IMG/VR virus record: IMGVR_UViG_3300008261_000093
Span: 1-52,461 of that record
Reading direction: 5' to 3' (one strand)
DNA from: a virus
Length of the DNA stretch: 52,461 bases
Part shown: one piece after another, positions 39,708 to 48,690 of the stretch
Layout: each line of letters starts with the position of its first letter
Numbering within the stretch: the stretch's first letter is position 1
The notes under the pieces: generated by a model
What the model saw: only the letters and a program-made list of their open reading frames with translations
Told to the model about the DNA's origin: nothing
The model's database searches: none
Translations under genes and position numbers: made by a program

Positions 39708-41512
39708 TACGGAGCAATCTCTCTAAGTTCGCCAATTGAGCTAGCTAATGCAACCATCCTAGTGGGGGTATTTCCCGAAATTCGGATTTCATATACATAC
39801 CCTTTTTGAAGAGCAGGAAGCCTAAAAGGTTCTTGATTTAAAATATCTTTTTGAAAAATTTGAACTCCATCTGCGTACAAAATTACAGTAATAAAGCGAG
39901 TTGCCCCTAGTGGGGGAATATTAACAAGTAAGCTACCGTTAAACTCATACTGATTAATATACCCACTATTAAACTGCCCTTGCACGTTACCAGCAAATAA
40001 TGCAGCGTTTGCGGCCTTTAAAGCATTTACGTACGCATTATAAGCAGCTAAATCGTCCATAAAAGTAAAATTTGCTTGAACTTTCATAGCCCCAAAGTTT
40101 AAAGGGTTAGGCATAACAAATTTCTTAGACAACCACTCAAAAGTCGTAAAGTTAAGAGTAGAAGCATCTAACTTATAAACTTTGTTATCTGTATTACTAA
40201 CAGCAAAAACATCAGAAATACTTCTATCTACAAATACAGAACGAGCTGGAAAATCTAAATTTACTAATGGAGGTATATCACCCCTAGATAGAACAAAACC
40301 GGTACGAGTACCCCCGTCAGGTAAATAAAAACCCATGTACATATTGTTATAAATCGTACCAACAATTGTTTCTGGATTTAGTAGTTGCCACTCGTCTCGG
40401 GTATAAAGAGGTACAGTTACAACGTCTTGACTACCAGATCCTAAGGAAACTAATCCGTTAGGAGAAGCATAAAGCACACCATATTGATCTGAAGCAATAG
40501 ACTTTTTAGATACACATGGTTGGGGGATTGGCAGCTTTTGCTGCGTCATAGATGCTGGGGATACACCTGAAATAAGGTATGGGAATCTTGTAGTTAGAAC
40601 AACTAATGTGGTTTCATAAACCCCAAGCCCAACAATCTGATAATCCACTGTAAGAGAGTAAATATCAGGCCATGCGTGTGGATAATAAGGCTCTGAAAAG
40701 TAAATCTGATTTCCAATAAATCCTGCCAAAATTCCGTTTGGCATGGCTACAAGCCCTTGTAGATTCGCAGGTGGAGGCGTCCAGTATAAAGATGGAAGCT
40801 CAGATCCTAACTGATCAACAGTTAAACTATCTACATAACTTGTTGTTGCAAGTGGGATTTCTGCTACAAAACTATAGATAACATTAGTAGCACCAGTAAT
40901 AGTCCTATAAATACGGCGGTGTGTAATGTTGTAGCCCGTTGTCGGAGCAGCTGAAAATCCAGAAACTGTAACTGTCGTACCAGCTACCGTGCTTACTGAA
41001 ACTGTTTGTGCTGGGCTTGGAGCAGATTCTTCTTTAACCGTGCCAAATGTGCTGACGTACGTATAAACGTACGCTCTTGTTTCTGTGGGTGCAGTACTAC
41101 TAGAAGCAGATAGGGTAGGGGCAGCAACTGGTGCTGGAACACCCATATATAACCATGCGTCGGGGTAGGGTTGAGTACCTGCTCCGCTTGTTGTAGCTAA
41201 TGCATAGTTTGTCTTTTTTGGAGCTCCGTCGCCTGTATAGTAATAGCGAAACTCATTAACGTCAGCAACTGGACCGGGAACCATATCCACATCAGCCGCC
41301 CACTCTAGCCAATATTTTAATCCGCTAGGGCTATCAATACGATAAATTGTTTGTACGTTTGGGGTTGTCGGAGTAAATTCTAAAACAGGTTCTGCCCACG
41401 AGCGAAGCTCACGGGATTGAAGTTTTACATTAAGCGCCTTTTGCGCTTGATTAGCCTCAATTTGGGTAGGGCCTGTCCTAGGAACAATTCCTGAGAAATC
41501 TTCGACCTTAAT
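39707..41512 (-). CDS. Tail tube/nozzle-like protein with an AUU start
   Basis: 601 residues if translation starts at ATT 41512. AAGGAG lies 5 bases upstream, the preceding in-frame codon group ends in TAA, and no ATG, GTG or TTG lies near. The first downstream start (GTG 41290) lacks a ribosome site and would drop 74 coding residues with a good N-terminus (xKVEDFSGIVPRTGPTQIEA). The rest is beta-rich with repeated Ser/Thr-rich strands, a fibronectin-like part (about 120-240) and a possible beta-propeller, as in podovirus tail nozzle proteins. Family call is moderate. Confidence 0.72.
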   Translation of the reverse strand: MKVEDFSGIVPRTGPTQIEANQAQKALNVKLQSRELRSWAEPVLEFTPTTPNVQTIYRIDSPSGLKYWLEWAADVDMVPGPVADVNEFRYYYTGDGAPKKTNYALATTSGAGTQPYPDAWLYMGVPAPVAAPTLSASSSTAPTETRAYVYTYVSTFGTVKEESAPSPAQTVSVSTVAGTTVTVSGFSAAPTTGYNITHRRIYRTITGATNVIYSFVAEIPLATTSYVDSLTVDQLGSELPSLYWTPPPANLQGLVAMPNGILAGFIGNQIYFSEPYYPHAWPDIYSLTVDYQIVGLGVYETTLVVLTTRFPYLISGVSPASMTQQKLPIPQPCVSKKSIASDQYGVLYASPNGLVSLGSGSQDVVTVPLYTRDEWQLLNPETIVGTIYNNMYMGFYLPDGGTRTGFVLSRGDIPPLVNLDFPARSVFVDRSISDVFAVSNTDNKVYKLDASTLNFTTFEWLSKKFVMPNPLNFGAMKVQANFTFMDDLAAYNAYVNALKAANAALFAGNVQGQFNSGYINQYEFNGSLLVNIPPLGATRFITVILYADGVQIFQKDILNQEPFRLPALQKGYVYEIRISGNTPTRMVALASSIGELREIAP

Positions 41513-41536
41513 AAATTCTCCTTATGTAAAAAACTA

Positions 41537-41989
41537 CTAACTAAATATTCTAGTGCCTTTAGAATCAATAATCAATGCACTTTTTCGAGGTGTCCCATCA
41601 GCGGAGTTAGGCACAGAAATATGTGTCCATCCGCCTGGCTTACCTTCTTCATAGAATTCTTGAATAATCTGATCAAACGGTACACCCCTAGCAATAATAA
41701 GTTTACATGCATCACGGGGGGTCATTCCTGGAACTCGAATGTCTGCCGCGCATCCTGTACGGTGCTGGCTTGAATCTTTTGATCCTACTCCGTCGTTTAC
41801 TTGCTTAGAACGAAATGCTGAATTAACAATAATAGGCACTCCTAGAGCGTCCCGTACCATTTCTAGTAAGTAAGCTAGGCGAGTAAGATTTTTTATTTCT
41901 TCTTCATTTGGGGTGTTATCCCAGCCTTTTCTAGCGGCTATGTCTGAAACAATCAATTCTTCAAGGGAAAAATGGGGGGTTAGTTTCAT
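41537..41989 (-). CDS. Endolysin, M15 zinc peptidase
   Basis: 150 residues. The M15A pattern is clear: SAFRS (57-61), SQHRTGCAADIRV with H76 and D83, and GGWTHISV with H123, the three zinc ligands. This family cleaves peptide cross-links of peptidoglycan. No signal peptide is visible, so it needs the adjacent holin. Overlap with the holin gene is 4 bases. Confidence 0.92.
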   Translation of the reverse strand: MKLTPHFSLEELIVSDIAARKGWDNTPNEEEIKNLTRLAYLLEMVRDALGVPIIVNSAFRSKQVNDGVGSKDSSQHRTGCAADIRVPGMTPRDACKLIIARGVPFDQIIQEFYEEGKPGGWTHISVPNSADGTPRKSALIIDSKGTRIFS

Positions 41990-42393
41990 TCCTTTTTGTC
42001 CTTTGCTTTCATGTCCATAATCTTTTCAAGGGTGCGGCCACCAAAGTAGAAAGACATAATCAGCATACCCCACTGGCCTAGGAGCTCAACATAGTTATTA
42101 TTAACCTCAATATCCCATGCCGACATCATCGCAAACATGGAATAAACCATCAAAATAAATACTAAAGTCATGGGGCGGATGTTTTTAGATAGCCATGAAT
42201 CACTAGCCATATCCGCTTCTTGGCGTTTGGTTAGCTCTTGGGCTTCAATATTATCGGCGTTTAATTCTGCCAATTTACCTTCTTGTTGCATCTTAAGAAG
42301 TTCAGCTTGAGCTTTGGCTTTGGCTTCTGGATCAGGAATAAACTTATCTAGTACCTTCATCCCAACATCAACTAATGCGGCTAACGGAAACAT
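41986..42393 (-). CDS. Holin (3-TM gene-transfer-agent type)
   Basis: 135 residues. An N-terminal amphipathic, charged part (LDKFIPDPEAKAKAQAELLK) is followed by IRPMTLVFILMVYSMFAMMS (about 72-93) and a second span ending LIMSFYFGGRTLEKIM. This order matches the 'holin of 3TMs' family associated with gene-transfer agents. It makes membrane holes for the endolysin. It sits next to the M15 peptidase and overlaps both neighbours by 1-4 bases. Confidence 0.88.
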   Translation of the reverse strand: MFPLAALVDVGMKVLDKFIPDPEAKAKAQAELLKMQQEGKLAELNADNIEAQELTKRQEADMASDSWLSKNIRPMTLVFILMVYSMFAMMSAWDIEVNNNYVELLGQWGMLIMSFYFGGRTLEKIMDMKAKDKKE

Positions 42394-42842
42394 TATTTAC
42401 TCCCCCATACTATGTACCACGCAATCCAGCCTGCTGCCATAAAGCACCAGAACTGCACCCATTTAACTTTTGCCAGCTCATCGTCAAAGTATTTCTTATC
42501 TTCTTTTTCTAGCCGTTCAATTTCTTGTTTAATATCCAAGAGTTTTTGCCATTCTTTAGCACCATACTTCTTTATAAAATCTATCCTTAATTTATACTCT
42601 TCATCCGAAATCTGCTTCCGATGTTTGTATTCCTCAAGGGCTTTGAATATTGCCCGTTCTTTCTTAAACTCTGCTTCTCTGCGCTCACGAATCTTGGCAT
42701 TCGCCCGTTCCTTCGCTACATCTACTGCTTCTTTCTGAACATCCTCGATGTTCTTACCAATTTCCCTACCAGCTTCTCGTCCAGTCTTTATACCTTCGCT
42801 GATGCCTTTAGCACCGGCTGATAACCCCAAATCGTCTGGCAT
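42393..42842 (-). CDS. Coiled-coil protein with C-terminal membrane anchor (possible spanin)
   Basis: 149 residues. Long charged coiled coil (about 35-115) and a single C-terminal transmembrane segment FWCFMAAGWIAWYIVWGS. It lies in the lysis block. The anchor position is inverted relative to classical Rz (N-terminal anchor), so a holin-associated protein is equally possible. Function is inferred from location. Confidence 0.65.
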   Translation of the reverse strand: MPDDLGLSAGAKGISEGIKTGREAGREIGKNIEDVQKEAVDVAKERANAKIRERREAEFKKERAIFKALEEYKHRKQISDEEYKLRIDFIKKYGAKEWQKLLDIKQEIERLEKEDKKYFDDELAKVKWVQFWCFMAAGWIAWYIVWGSK

Positions 42843-42850
42843 AACTCATT

Positions 42851-43000
42851 CTAGCTTCCTATTTTAATGTGGCCCGCACCGGCTAAGTAAGTTACAAGTG
42901 ATAAAGCTCCTAAGCCAACGACCCAAAAGAACTTTTTGACTACTGACTCACCAATTGATGTATATACATTTTGAATAACTTTTTCAGTTACTCGTTCTAC
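42851..43000 (-). CDS. Small membrane protein without a canonical start
   Basis: An open frame, about 49 residues from codon 43000, reads VERVTEKVIQNVYTSIGESV then VVKKFFWVVGLGALSLVTYLAGAGHIKIG and stops at 42851. The single membrane span and lysis-block position look real. The frame has no ATG, GTG or TTG after the upstream stop; an AUU occurs at 42976. It may start at AUU, be reached by frameshift from the overlapping 42997-43209 gene, or reflect a sequence error. Confidence 0.4.
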   Translation of the reverse strand, partial: VERVTEKVIQNVYTSIGESVVKKFFWVVGLGALSLVTYLAGAGHIKIGS

Positions 43001-43209
43001 GCACCTGTATCTGTTTCAGTTAACATAGGGATCTTACCAATTAATCCGTGACGACCTTGATATGCTTCTGCAATAGAATCTGCATTATCAATAATTGTGT
43101 CGTAGAAAGATCCTAAAGCCATATGTTGTGCGTATGACTTAGTATTTAAGTGCTCACGATGAGCGACTTCTCGGCTTAAAAACAAAATGGCTATTAGGCG
43201 TGCGATCAT
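42997..43209 (-). CDS. DUF5856-like small protein
   Basis: 70 residues. MIARLIAILFLSREVAHREH and ALGSFYDTIIDNADSIAEAY then QGRHGLIG are characteristic of a small helical phage family (DUF5856) with a conserved E-x-x-x-H helix. The His-rich helix could bind metal. Function unknown. Confidence 0.75.
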   Translation of the reverse strand: MIARLIAILFLSREVAHREHLNTKSYAQHMALGSFYDTIIDNADSIAEAYQGRHGLIGKIPMLTETDTGA

Positions 43210-43227
43210 ATTAATTTTTCCTAGTAA

Positions 43228-44364
43228 TTAGTTGTATTCGTAGACAACAATAATCCCACTGCCGCCAGTGCCAGCCGTACCACCATATCCAGCAGAACCG
43301 CCACCGCCGCCATATAAACCGTTTTGACCTACAGTTCCATAGCCACCTCCAGCTCCGGGCATTCCAAAAAATGCAGGTCTACCACCAGATAGTCCCCATG
43401 TACTACCACCAAAAAATGATCCTGGGGTTTCACCTGGAATATTTAAGTCCCCACCTGTTGCAGACCCACCTGTACCACCTTGGGGATAACCACCAGGTGC
43501 AGAAGGAATACCACCACCATTTCCAGTTATTGTTCCACTTGGAGCGTTAAAAGTTGAAGATGTTCCGGCAGTAGGTGTAGTGCCGCTGGGAACACCACCA
43601 GTACCAACATTTCCACTAATTGAGGCTATAGATGTGACGTCTAATAATTTAATTGCACAACCACCAGCACCACCACCAGTACCGCCGCCGCTGCTGTATA
43701 TAAGCCCCGGACCGCCGCCGCCAATGACGTACACATATATCTTTTTTATTCCTGCTGGTCTAGTCCAAGTAATTGCTCCAGGAGTTGTAAAGTACTGAAC
43801 AGAAATAAACCCACCAGCACCACCAACAGGGGTAACGTTAGCCAAAACAAAAGCCGTAGTTGCTATCTGAGTTGTATTAGTTCCAACCGCAGCAGTTGGC
43901 GCTGTAGGAGTACCTGTTATTACGGGCGAAGCTAAAGTAGCTACACCAGAAAAGTTATTAGTGCCGCTAAATGTGTTATTACCGCTAAGTGTATTGTTGC
44001 CGCTATGAGTATTGTTACCACTTAAGGTGAGTGTGCCACTAAGTGTGCCACTACTATCTAATTGAACTAAATTATCAAAAACAGCAGATACTGGCCGCAT
44101 AGCACAACCAGAGCCCGAAAGAAAAGCTTGCGCTGTTGTATTATCTTGGGCGCGAACAACCGTTAATGTGTCTGTAACTCTAGCAGTGCACTTAACAATT
44201 TCATAGTTACCAACGCTATCAAATAAAGTTGCATAGAAAAAGCTACTTCCACTTGGTGAGGGAAATAAACTACCTAGGCCTGCAGCTAAAACAATTGTAG
44301 TATCACTAGTAGTAATAGACGCTGCTAAAGTTGCAGTAACATTATTTTTAAATAGAGCTGGCAT
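43228..44364 (-). CDS. Glycine-rich tail fibre protein
   Basis: 378 residues. An N-terminal domain (about 1-100) is beta-rich and likely attaches to the tail. A short tandem repeat region follows (about 115-150, S-G-N-N-T units). The block WTRPAGIKKIYVYVIGGGG opens a C-terminal Gly-rich domain with Gly-Gly/Tyr-Gly runs, like adhesin tips in which polyglycine helices form receptor-binding surfaces. This makes it a probable host-recognition protein. Two further fibre genes share the fold. Confidence 0.78.
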   Translation of the reverse strand: MPALFKNNVTATLAASITTSDTTIVLAAGLGSLFPSPSGSSFFYATLFDSVGNYEIVKCTARVTDTLTVVRAQDNTTAQAFLSGSGCAMRPVSAVFDNLVQLDSSGTLSGTLTLSGNNTHSGNNTLSGNNTFSGTNNFSGVATLASPVITGTPTAPTAAVGTNTTQIATTAFVLANVTPVGGAGGFISVQYFTTPGAITWTRPAGIKKIYVYVIGGGGPGLIYSSGGGTGGGAGGCAIKLLDVTSIASISGNVGTGGVPSGTTPTAGTSSTFNAPSGTITGNGGGIPSAPGGYPQGGTGGSATGGDLNIPGETPGSFFGGSTWGLSGGRPAFFGMPGAGGGYGTVGQNGLYGGGGGSAGYGGTAGTGGSGIIVVYEYN

Positions 44365-44388
44365 TTTTTTCTACCTTTATTTGCTAAT

Positions 44389-44502
44389 TTAAGACCAAAT
44401 GCCTAATTTTTTATAGCGCATTTGTTGTGTCAATGTAAAAATACCTCGGCTTGTGCTTGGCACAATTGTATAAATAATTCCACCAGTCCATCTTTGACTC
44501 AT
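44389..44502 (-). CDS. Very small fibre-associated protein
   Basis: 37 residues from the ATG at 44502, overlapping the stop of the upstream gene (ATGA). MSQRWTGGIIYTIVPSTSRG then FTLTQQMRYKKLGIW recalls tiny proteins found with phage fibres (WxGGxI ... TLxQQ). It may be a minor fibre tip or chaperone. Function inferred from context. Confidence 0.6.
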   Translation of the reverse strand: MSQRWTGGIIYTIVPSTSRGIFTLTQQMRYKKLGIWS

Positions 44503-44918
44503 AATGTTATCTCTATCCAGTTAGTTGTTGGCTCATCCCACCGATATTTTTTTCCGTCATTTGGGTATGGTACGGGTGGGTCAAAACGGCAAGTAAATTC
44601 GTTAAACGTCCAAGACGAAAATCCTACAATAGCTGCAAAATTAGCTTTGACTTGGTCTTGAAGTGCAGTAATTTCTTCTCTTGTCATTAAGTCACATGTA
44701 TGCACGTCTGTCCAAACACCGTCGGGGCGCTTTTGATAATTTACTCTATGGTTTTTTTCATATGGGCTTGGCACTGGGGGAGGTACACGTTCAAAGCGAG
44801 CAAAGTTACTTGGTAAGTTGTTAGTGTCAATATGTGGAAAAGCCTCACGAAAATTGTTACCCATTATTGGGTGATTCACCACATTTCCGTTTTTATCTAC
44901 TTGAATAAAAAGTTCCAT
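44499..44918 (-). CDS. Fibre-adjacent protein with a PPVPYP motif
   Basis: 139 residues. NHPIMGNNFREAFPHIDTNN and FSSWTFNEFTCRFDPPVPYP, then GKKYRWDEPTTNWIEI, closely match a protein placed beside glycine-rich fibres in many aquatic phages. The C-terminus may be a small beta fold used as a chaperone or fibre cap. Function unproven. Confidence 0.75.
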   Translation of the reverse strand: MELFIQVDKNGNVVNHPIMGNNFREAFPHIDTNNLPSNFARFERVPPPVPSPYEKNHRVNYQKRPDGVWTDVHTCDLMTREEITALQDQVKANFAAIVGFSSWTFNEFTCRFDPPVPYPNDGKKYRWDEPTTNWIEITL

Positions 44919-44932
44919 CTTATTTCCTTAAA

Positions 44933-45883
44933 TTAAACATCTGGGCAAGCCCCTGGGAATGTTCTTGGTGTACCAGGAGTTGGGCCTTGCCAAATAATTC
45001 TTACTGCACCACCACCACCCATACCATATCCATAAAATGAGCAAACACCGCCGCCGCCATAATTACCAGCTGTAGGAGCATAAGTAGGGCCACTACTTGG
45101 AGTACCGCCAGTACCTCCACCCGATCCACCTCCGCCGCCAGTGGGGGAATTACCCCCAGTACCGCCAGCACCGCTTGCGCCTTCACCATAAACACTTACT
45201 CCACCGCCAGCGCCACCGCCGCCATTGTATCCTGGAGAAGCATAGTAATTACCACCGCCACCGCCGCCACCGCCACCGCCAGAACCAGATGATCCGGGGG
45301 AACCAGCGCCAGAACCATAACCTCCAAACCCGCCAGCACCGCCATTTCCTGTGTAGCCGCCAGCTCCACCGCCGCCGCCACTTGTTGAATAATTACTGGG
45401 GTATTGAAAAACGCCATTAGCACCCATACCACCAGAACCACCACCATCACCTGCGTATGAACCACCAGCACTGCCACCACTAGTGTTTTTACCGCCAAGG
45501 CCAGCTACTGTACCAGTGGAAATAAAATAAGAATCTCCACCATTACCACCAGTAGTGTTGTAAAAAGCATTTCCTGATGCAACTGTGTATGAAGTTCCTG
45601 GGGTTACAGCAATATTATTTTTCCACCCTAAACCACCACCACCACAACCAGCATCAACGTTACTATTTACTGACGCACTTCCCGTGCCACCCGCACCAAT
45701 ACAAACCACATTAACAGAGGTTATGCCCGGAGGACAAACCCAAGTGTAACTAGTAGACCCACCACTACCATATTGTTGACCTGGATATAGTTGTTGCCCA
45801 GGTGGAGTTACTCCAGGCCAAATTCCCGACCCAGCTTGTTGCATTTGTTGTGTAGGGGTCCAGATTCCGCTATAGGTTGGCAT
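44933..45883 (-). CDS. Glycine-rich tail fibre / adhesin
   Basis: 316 residues. The block YTWVCPPGITSVNVVCIGAG begins the glycine-rich domain, followed by long Gly-rich runs (GGxGG, GxGGGGG) and a closing AVRIIWQGPTPG segment. The C-terminal half has more than half glycine in places. It is a paralogue of the 45883-47034 product, which shares the WxxPxGxxSxxVxxxGAGG and AVRIIWP features. Likely a receptor-binding adhesin. Confidence 0.78.
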   Translation of the reverse strand: MPTYSGIWTPTQQMQQAGSGIWPGVTPPGQQLYPGQQYGSGGSTSYTWVCPPGITSVNVVCIGAGGTGSASVNSNVDAGCGGGGLGWKNNIAVTPGTSYTVASGNAFYNTTGGNGGDSYFISTGTVAGLGGKNTSGGSAGGSYAGDGGGSGGMGANGVFQYPSNYSTSGGGGGAGGYTGNGGAGGFGGYGSGAGSPGSSGSGGGGGGGGGGNYYASPGYNGGGGAGGGVSVYGEGASGAGGTGGNSPTGGGGGSGGGTGGTPSSGPTYAPTAGNYGGGGVCSFYGYGMGGGGAVRIIWQGPTPGTPRTFPGACPDV

Positions 45884-47034
45884 TACAAGTCACCTGTGTT
45901 TGTGGAAGGAAAAGATCTTGTTAATGGTTGTCCTGTTGCGGGCCAAATAATTCTAACTGCTCCTTCACCGCCTGCGTTACCATTATTGTTAAATACATAA
46001 CTTCCGCCGCCACCGCCACCGTATTGGCCGCCAGGAGAAGTAACGCTGGGTGAAGTAACTCCGCCAGAGCCGCCGCCGCCGTTTTTTGTTGCTTCGGTAG
46101 TAGTTGGGCCTGAGCCATAGCCACCGCCGCCACTTGCACCAACGCCTAAAAGCCCAACGCCGCCGCCATTGCCAAGATAATGAAGAAAATATCCAGCACT
46201 ATTATTATACCCATAGCCGCCACCGCCGCCGCCGCCAGAACCAGCTTGACCGTTACCGTTTACGCCTCCGTCACCACCATTCCCTGAATAACCGCCAGCG
46301 CCGCCGCCACCCCAAGAATTGCCATAGCTAGTAGAATTTCCGCCGTTACCACCACCATCTGCACCAGCGCCAATTGTTGTGCCAGTGCCTCCTTCCCCGT
46401 AGGGATATTGTCTACCACTTTTACCGGCGCCTGCATAAAAATAGAAAGCATCAGTGCCGTTAGTACCAAATGTTGTGTCTGTAGTACTAGAACCACCACC
46501 AATTTGACCACAAACATTTATATTAATTGTTTGCCCAGGAGTTACAGAAATATTATTTTTGTACCTAAGCCCCCCACCACCACCAGCATAATAGTCAACG
46601 TATCCGCCAGCTCCTCCAGCCCCAACAGCAAGTACACTAATAGAAGTAACTCCTGTGGGAACAATCCACGACCAAGCAGCGCTGTACGGGTATGAAAAAA
46701 CTTCTTGCCCATACGGGCTAGGAATTACCGCATTACTTTCGATGCTTCCGGGGCTTTCACCAAAATTATTAATTGCGGTTACTTGAAAGGTGTAGGATGT
46801 GCCGTTAGTTAATCCATTTACTGTAATTGGTGATGATGCACCTGTAGCCGTAAAACCACCCGGAATTGACATAACTCTATACCCAGTTATGGGGCCATAA
46901 GCTGAACTTTCTCCGTAAAAACTTACTCTTCCGCTAGTATTTCCTTTAACAGCGGTTACTACAGTCGGTGCCGTGGGTGCTTTAGGTCCAACATATGCTG
47001 CATTAACAAAGCCTGCGTTAAATCTATCAGTCAT
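45883..47034 (-). CDS. Fibronectin-III / glycine-rich tail fibre
   Basis: 383 residues. Residues about 20-110 form a fibronectin type III domain (PTAPTVVTAVKGNTSGRVSF, YGPITGYRVMS, NGLTNGTSYTFQVTAINNFG). The rest is a Gly-rich adhesin domain opening WSWIVPTGVTSISVLAVGAG and closing GAVRIIWPATGQPLTRSFPS. It shares its start base with the downstream fibre gene. Probably another host-recognition fibre; paralogy suggests duplication and tropism variation. Confidence 0.8.
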   Translation of the reverse strand: MTDRFNAGFVNAAYVGPKAPTAPTVVTAVKGNTSGRVSFYGESSAYGPITGYRVMSIPGGFTATGASSPITVNGLTNGTSYTFQVTAINNFGESPGSIESNAVIPSPYGQEVFSYPYSAAWSWIVPTGVTSISVLAVGAGGAGGYVDYYAGGGGGLRYKNNISVTPGQTININVCGQIGGGSSTTDTTFGTNGTDAFYFYAGAGKSGRQYPYGEGGTGTTIGAGADGGGNGGNSTSYGNSWGGGGAGGYSGNGGDGGVNGNGQAGSGGGGGGGYGYNNSAGYFLHYLGNGGGVGLLGVGASGGGGYGSGPTTTEATKNGGGGSGGVTSPSVTSPGGQYGGGGGGSYVFNNNGNAGGEGAVRIIWPATGQPLTRSFPSTNTGDL

Positions 47035-47045
47035 AACTGATCTCT

Positions 47046-47417
47046 TTAGGTTATTGCTTCATAAGACGCTGTCATTTCAATAGCGTTGCTTGTTCCTGAA
47101 GTTACTACGATTGACTGTGTTTCACCAATATAAATTGCGGTAGATTTGTCTGAAACAATCAAAGTAGTATTAGCAGGAACTTGAATTTGATAAGCAATTC
47201 TATATGCTGTTCCGCCACCGCCCGTCGCACTGTTAATAGAAACCGTTATGGTTGCAGCTGTTCCTGTAACGTTTGCCGCCATGATGTAGTCAATTTTATT
47301 TACGGTTCCAACGGCGGGTGTAAGGTTGGTCCAAGTAGTTGCACTTGTTCCGCTTGGAACTAAATACGATGAGTTACCGTAGATTGATGTTACGTTTACT
47401 ATGTTTGGGTTTGCCAT
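47046..47417 (-). CDS. Small beta-rich tail/virion protein
   Basis: 123 residues, Thr/Ser/Val-rich strands (ATTWTNLTPAVGTVNKIDYI, AATITVSINSATGGGGTAYR) resembling a jelly-roll or decoration domain. It sits between two fibres. Probably a fibre-associated or decoration protein; no direct motif. Confidence 0.65.
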   Translation of the reverse strand: MANPNIVNVTSIYGNSSYLVPSGTSATTWTNLTPAVGTVNKIDYIMAANVTGTAATITVSINSATGGGGTAYRIAYQIQVPANTTLIVSDKSTAIYIGETQSIVVTSGTSNAIEMTASYEAIT

Positions 47418-47429
47418 AATTGTTCCTTT

Positions 47430-48668
47430 TTATCCAAAAATCATTGCCATAGCGATGGCTTTTCCAGTTGTAACACCACTTGCTGCAGGGGCTGTTGACA
47501 CCCATGCTGTTCCGTTCGAAGATAAAACATTTCCGGCTGTCCCTGGAGATGTTAAACCTGTACCGCCGTTTGCAGGAGCAACAACTCCGGTTACATTGTC
47601 AGCAGTACCAGTTGTGTTTTGATTTAGTGTTGGAATGTCTGCCGCTACTACTGCCCTAAATACAGGTACGCCAGAAGCTCCAGTTGGGGCAGCCAAAACA
47701 AAATTTGCAGTTTTAGAAGCATATGGGTTTAGTGTGTCTCCATATCCTGAAGCAAGACTAATTGCGGGAGTTGTACCGCCGCTTGATACTACAGGGGATG
47801 TTCCACTAACGCTAGTTACTTTACCATTAAAAGTAGTCCAATCTGCCGATGTTAAAGCACCCCGAACAGAAGCCGAGGCTGATGGAAGGTTAAAGGTATG
47901 GACATCTGTAACACTTGAGATATTAAAGTCTGAGCCAGATGTGCCTGTTGTAAAACCTTGAACTTGAGCGGTTAAGCCGTTTAGCGCAGTTAAACCTGTA
48001 GAAAAAGTTGTTTGAATTTCACACAGATTGTTGGCTTGAGTATGTAAAGTAATTGTTTGACCACTGTGAGTTACATAAACTCTAATGGCTAAGCGATCAG
48101 TTACAGTTAATGTGGTTTGGGGTACAGCTAAAGCAGTGTAATAAAGGTCAGTAGATGTGCCCCCATCAATAGCCTCAGGATTTCCGGAACCAGTTGAAAT
48201 TAAAGTAAATGTAGTGCCATCATATTTATAAAGTTCTACATAGAAACTCGGTGAGCCACCACCTGAAGATGCTTGAAACCATAACTCAAAGTTCCAGTTA
48301 CCAGCAGGGATATTTAATAATGAAGGGTCGTTGGCATCAGTAATAAATTGGGCAATATAGCCATCAGCAGAAATATTAAAATTAGCATCTAAAGCTAAAA
48401 CTGCTGTTCTACTCATTTCGTAGTAAGTGTTACCACCAAATGTACCTTGGTTTGTACCACCATTTAAGTAATAAGAAACAGCAGACCCGCCACCACCATT
48501 AGCAAGAACGCTTAAGTTACGGGCCGATCCTGTACCTGTAATAAGAACAGAACCATTAGTAGACGTAATAGTTTCTATCTTAGCGTCATTAAGATTTGTA
48601 AAGTTGGTATCGACCTCGTTATTAGTTAACGGCGATCCTTTACCAGCACGGGTTACTATAGTTGTCAT
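47430..48668 (-). CDS. Tail fibre protein
   Basis: 412 residues. The N-terminus, VTRAGKGSPLTNNEVDTNFT then NLNDAKIETI, is the widespread phage fibre start. The middle is a beta-sandwich-like domain (about 65-225). Residues about 255-400 have repeated NGGTGLTSPG, TADNVTGVV and related motifs of fibre shafts. The C-terminus ends in a short hydrophobic helix. It attaches to the tail and extends the fibre. GGAG-like sites precede the ATG. Confidence 0.82.
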   Translation of the reverse strand: MTTIVTRAGKGSPLTNNEVDTNFTNLNDAKIETITSTNGSVLITGTGSARNLSVLANGGGGSAVSYYLNGGTNQGTFGGNTYYEMSRTAVLALDANFNISADGYIAQFITDANDPSLLNIPAGNWNFELWFQASSGGGSPSFYVELYKYDGTTFTLISTGSGNPEAIDGGTSTDLYYTALAVPQTTLTVTDRLAIRVYVTHSGQTITLHTQANNLCEIQTTFSTGLTALNGLTAQVQGFTTGTSGSDFNISSVTDVHTFNLPSASASVRGALTSADWTTFNGKVTSVSGTSPVVSSGGTTPAISLASGYGDTLNPYASKTANFVLAAPTGASGVPVFRAVVAADIPTLNQNTTGTADNVTGVVAPANGGTGLTSPGTAGNVLSSNGTAWVSTAPAASGVTTGKAIAMAMIFG

Positions 48669-48690
48669 CCCCGTTTACTCCTTCCGAAAA

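Noticed and set aside
45196-45498. Valine-rich frames overlapping the glycine-rich fibres
   Set aside because: These are frame shadows of GGT/GGC glycine codons and are common in all Gly-rich fibre genes.
46104-46331. His/Arg-rich plus-strand frames in the fibre region
   Set aside because: Antisense shadows of glycine codons with no start signals.
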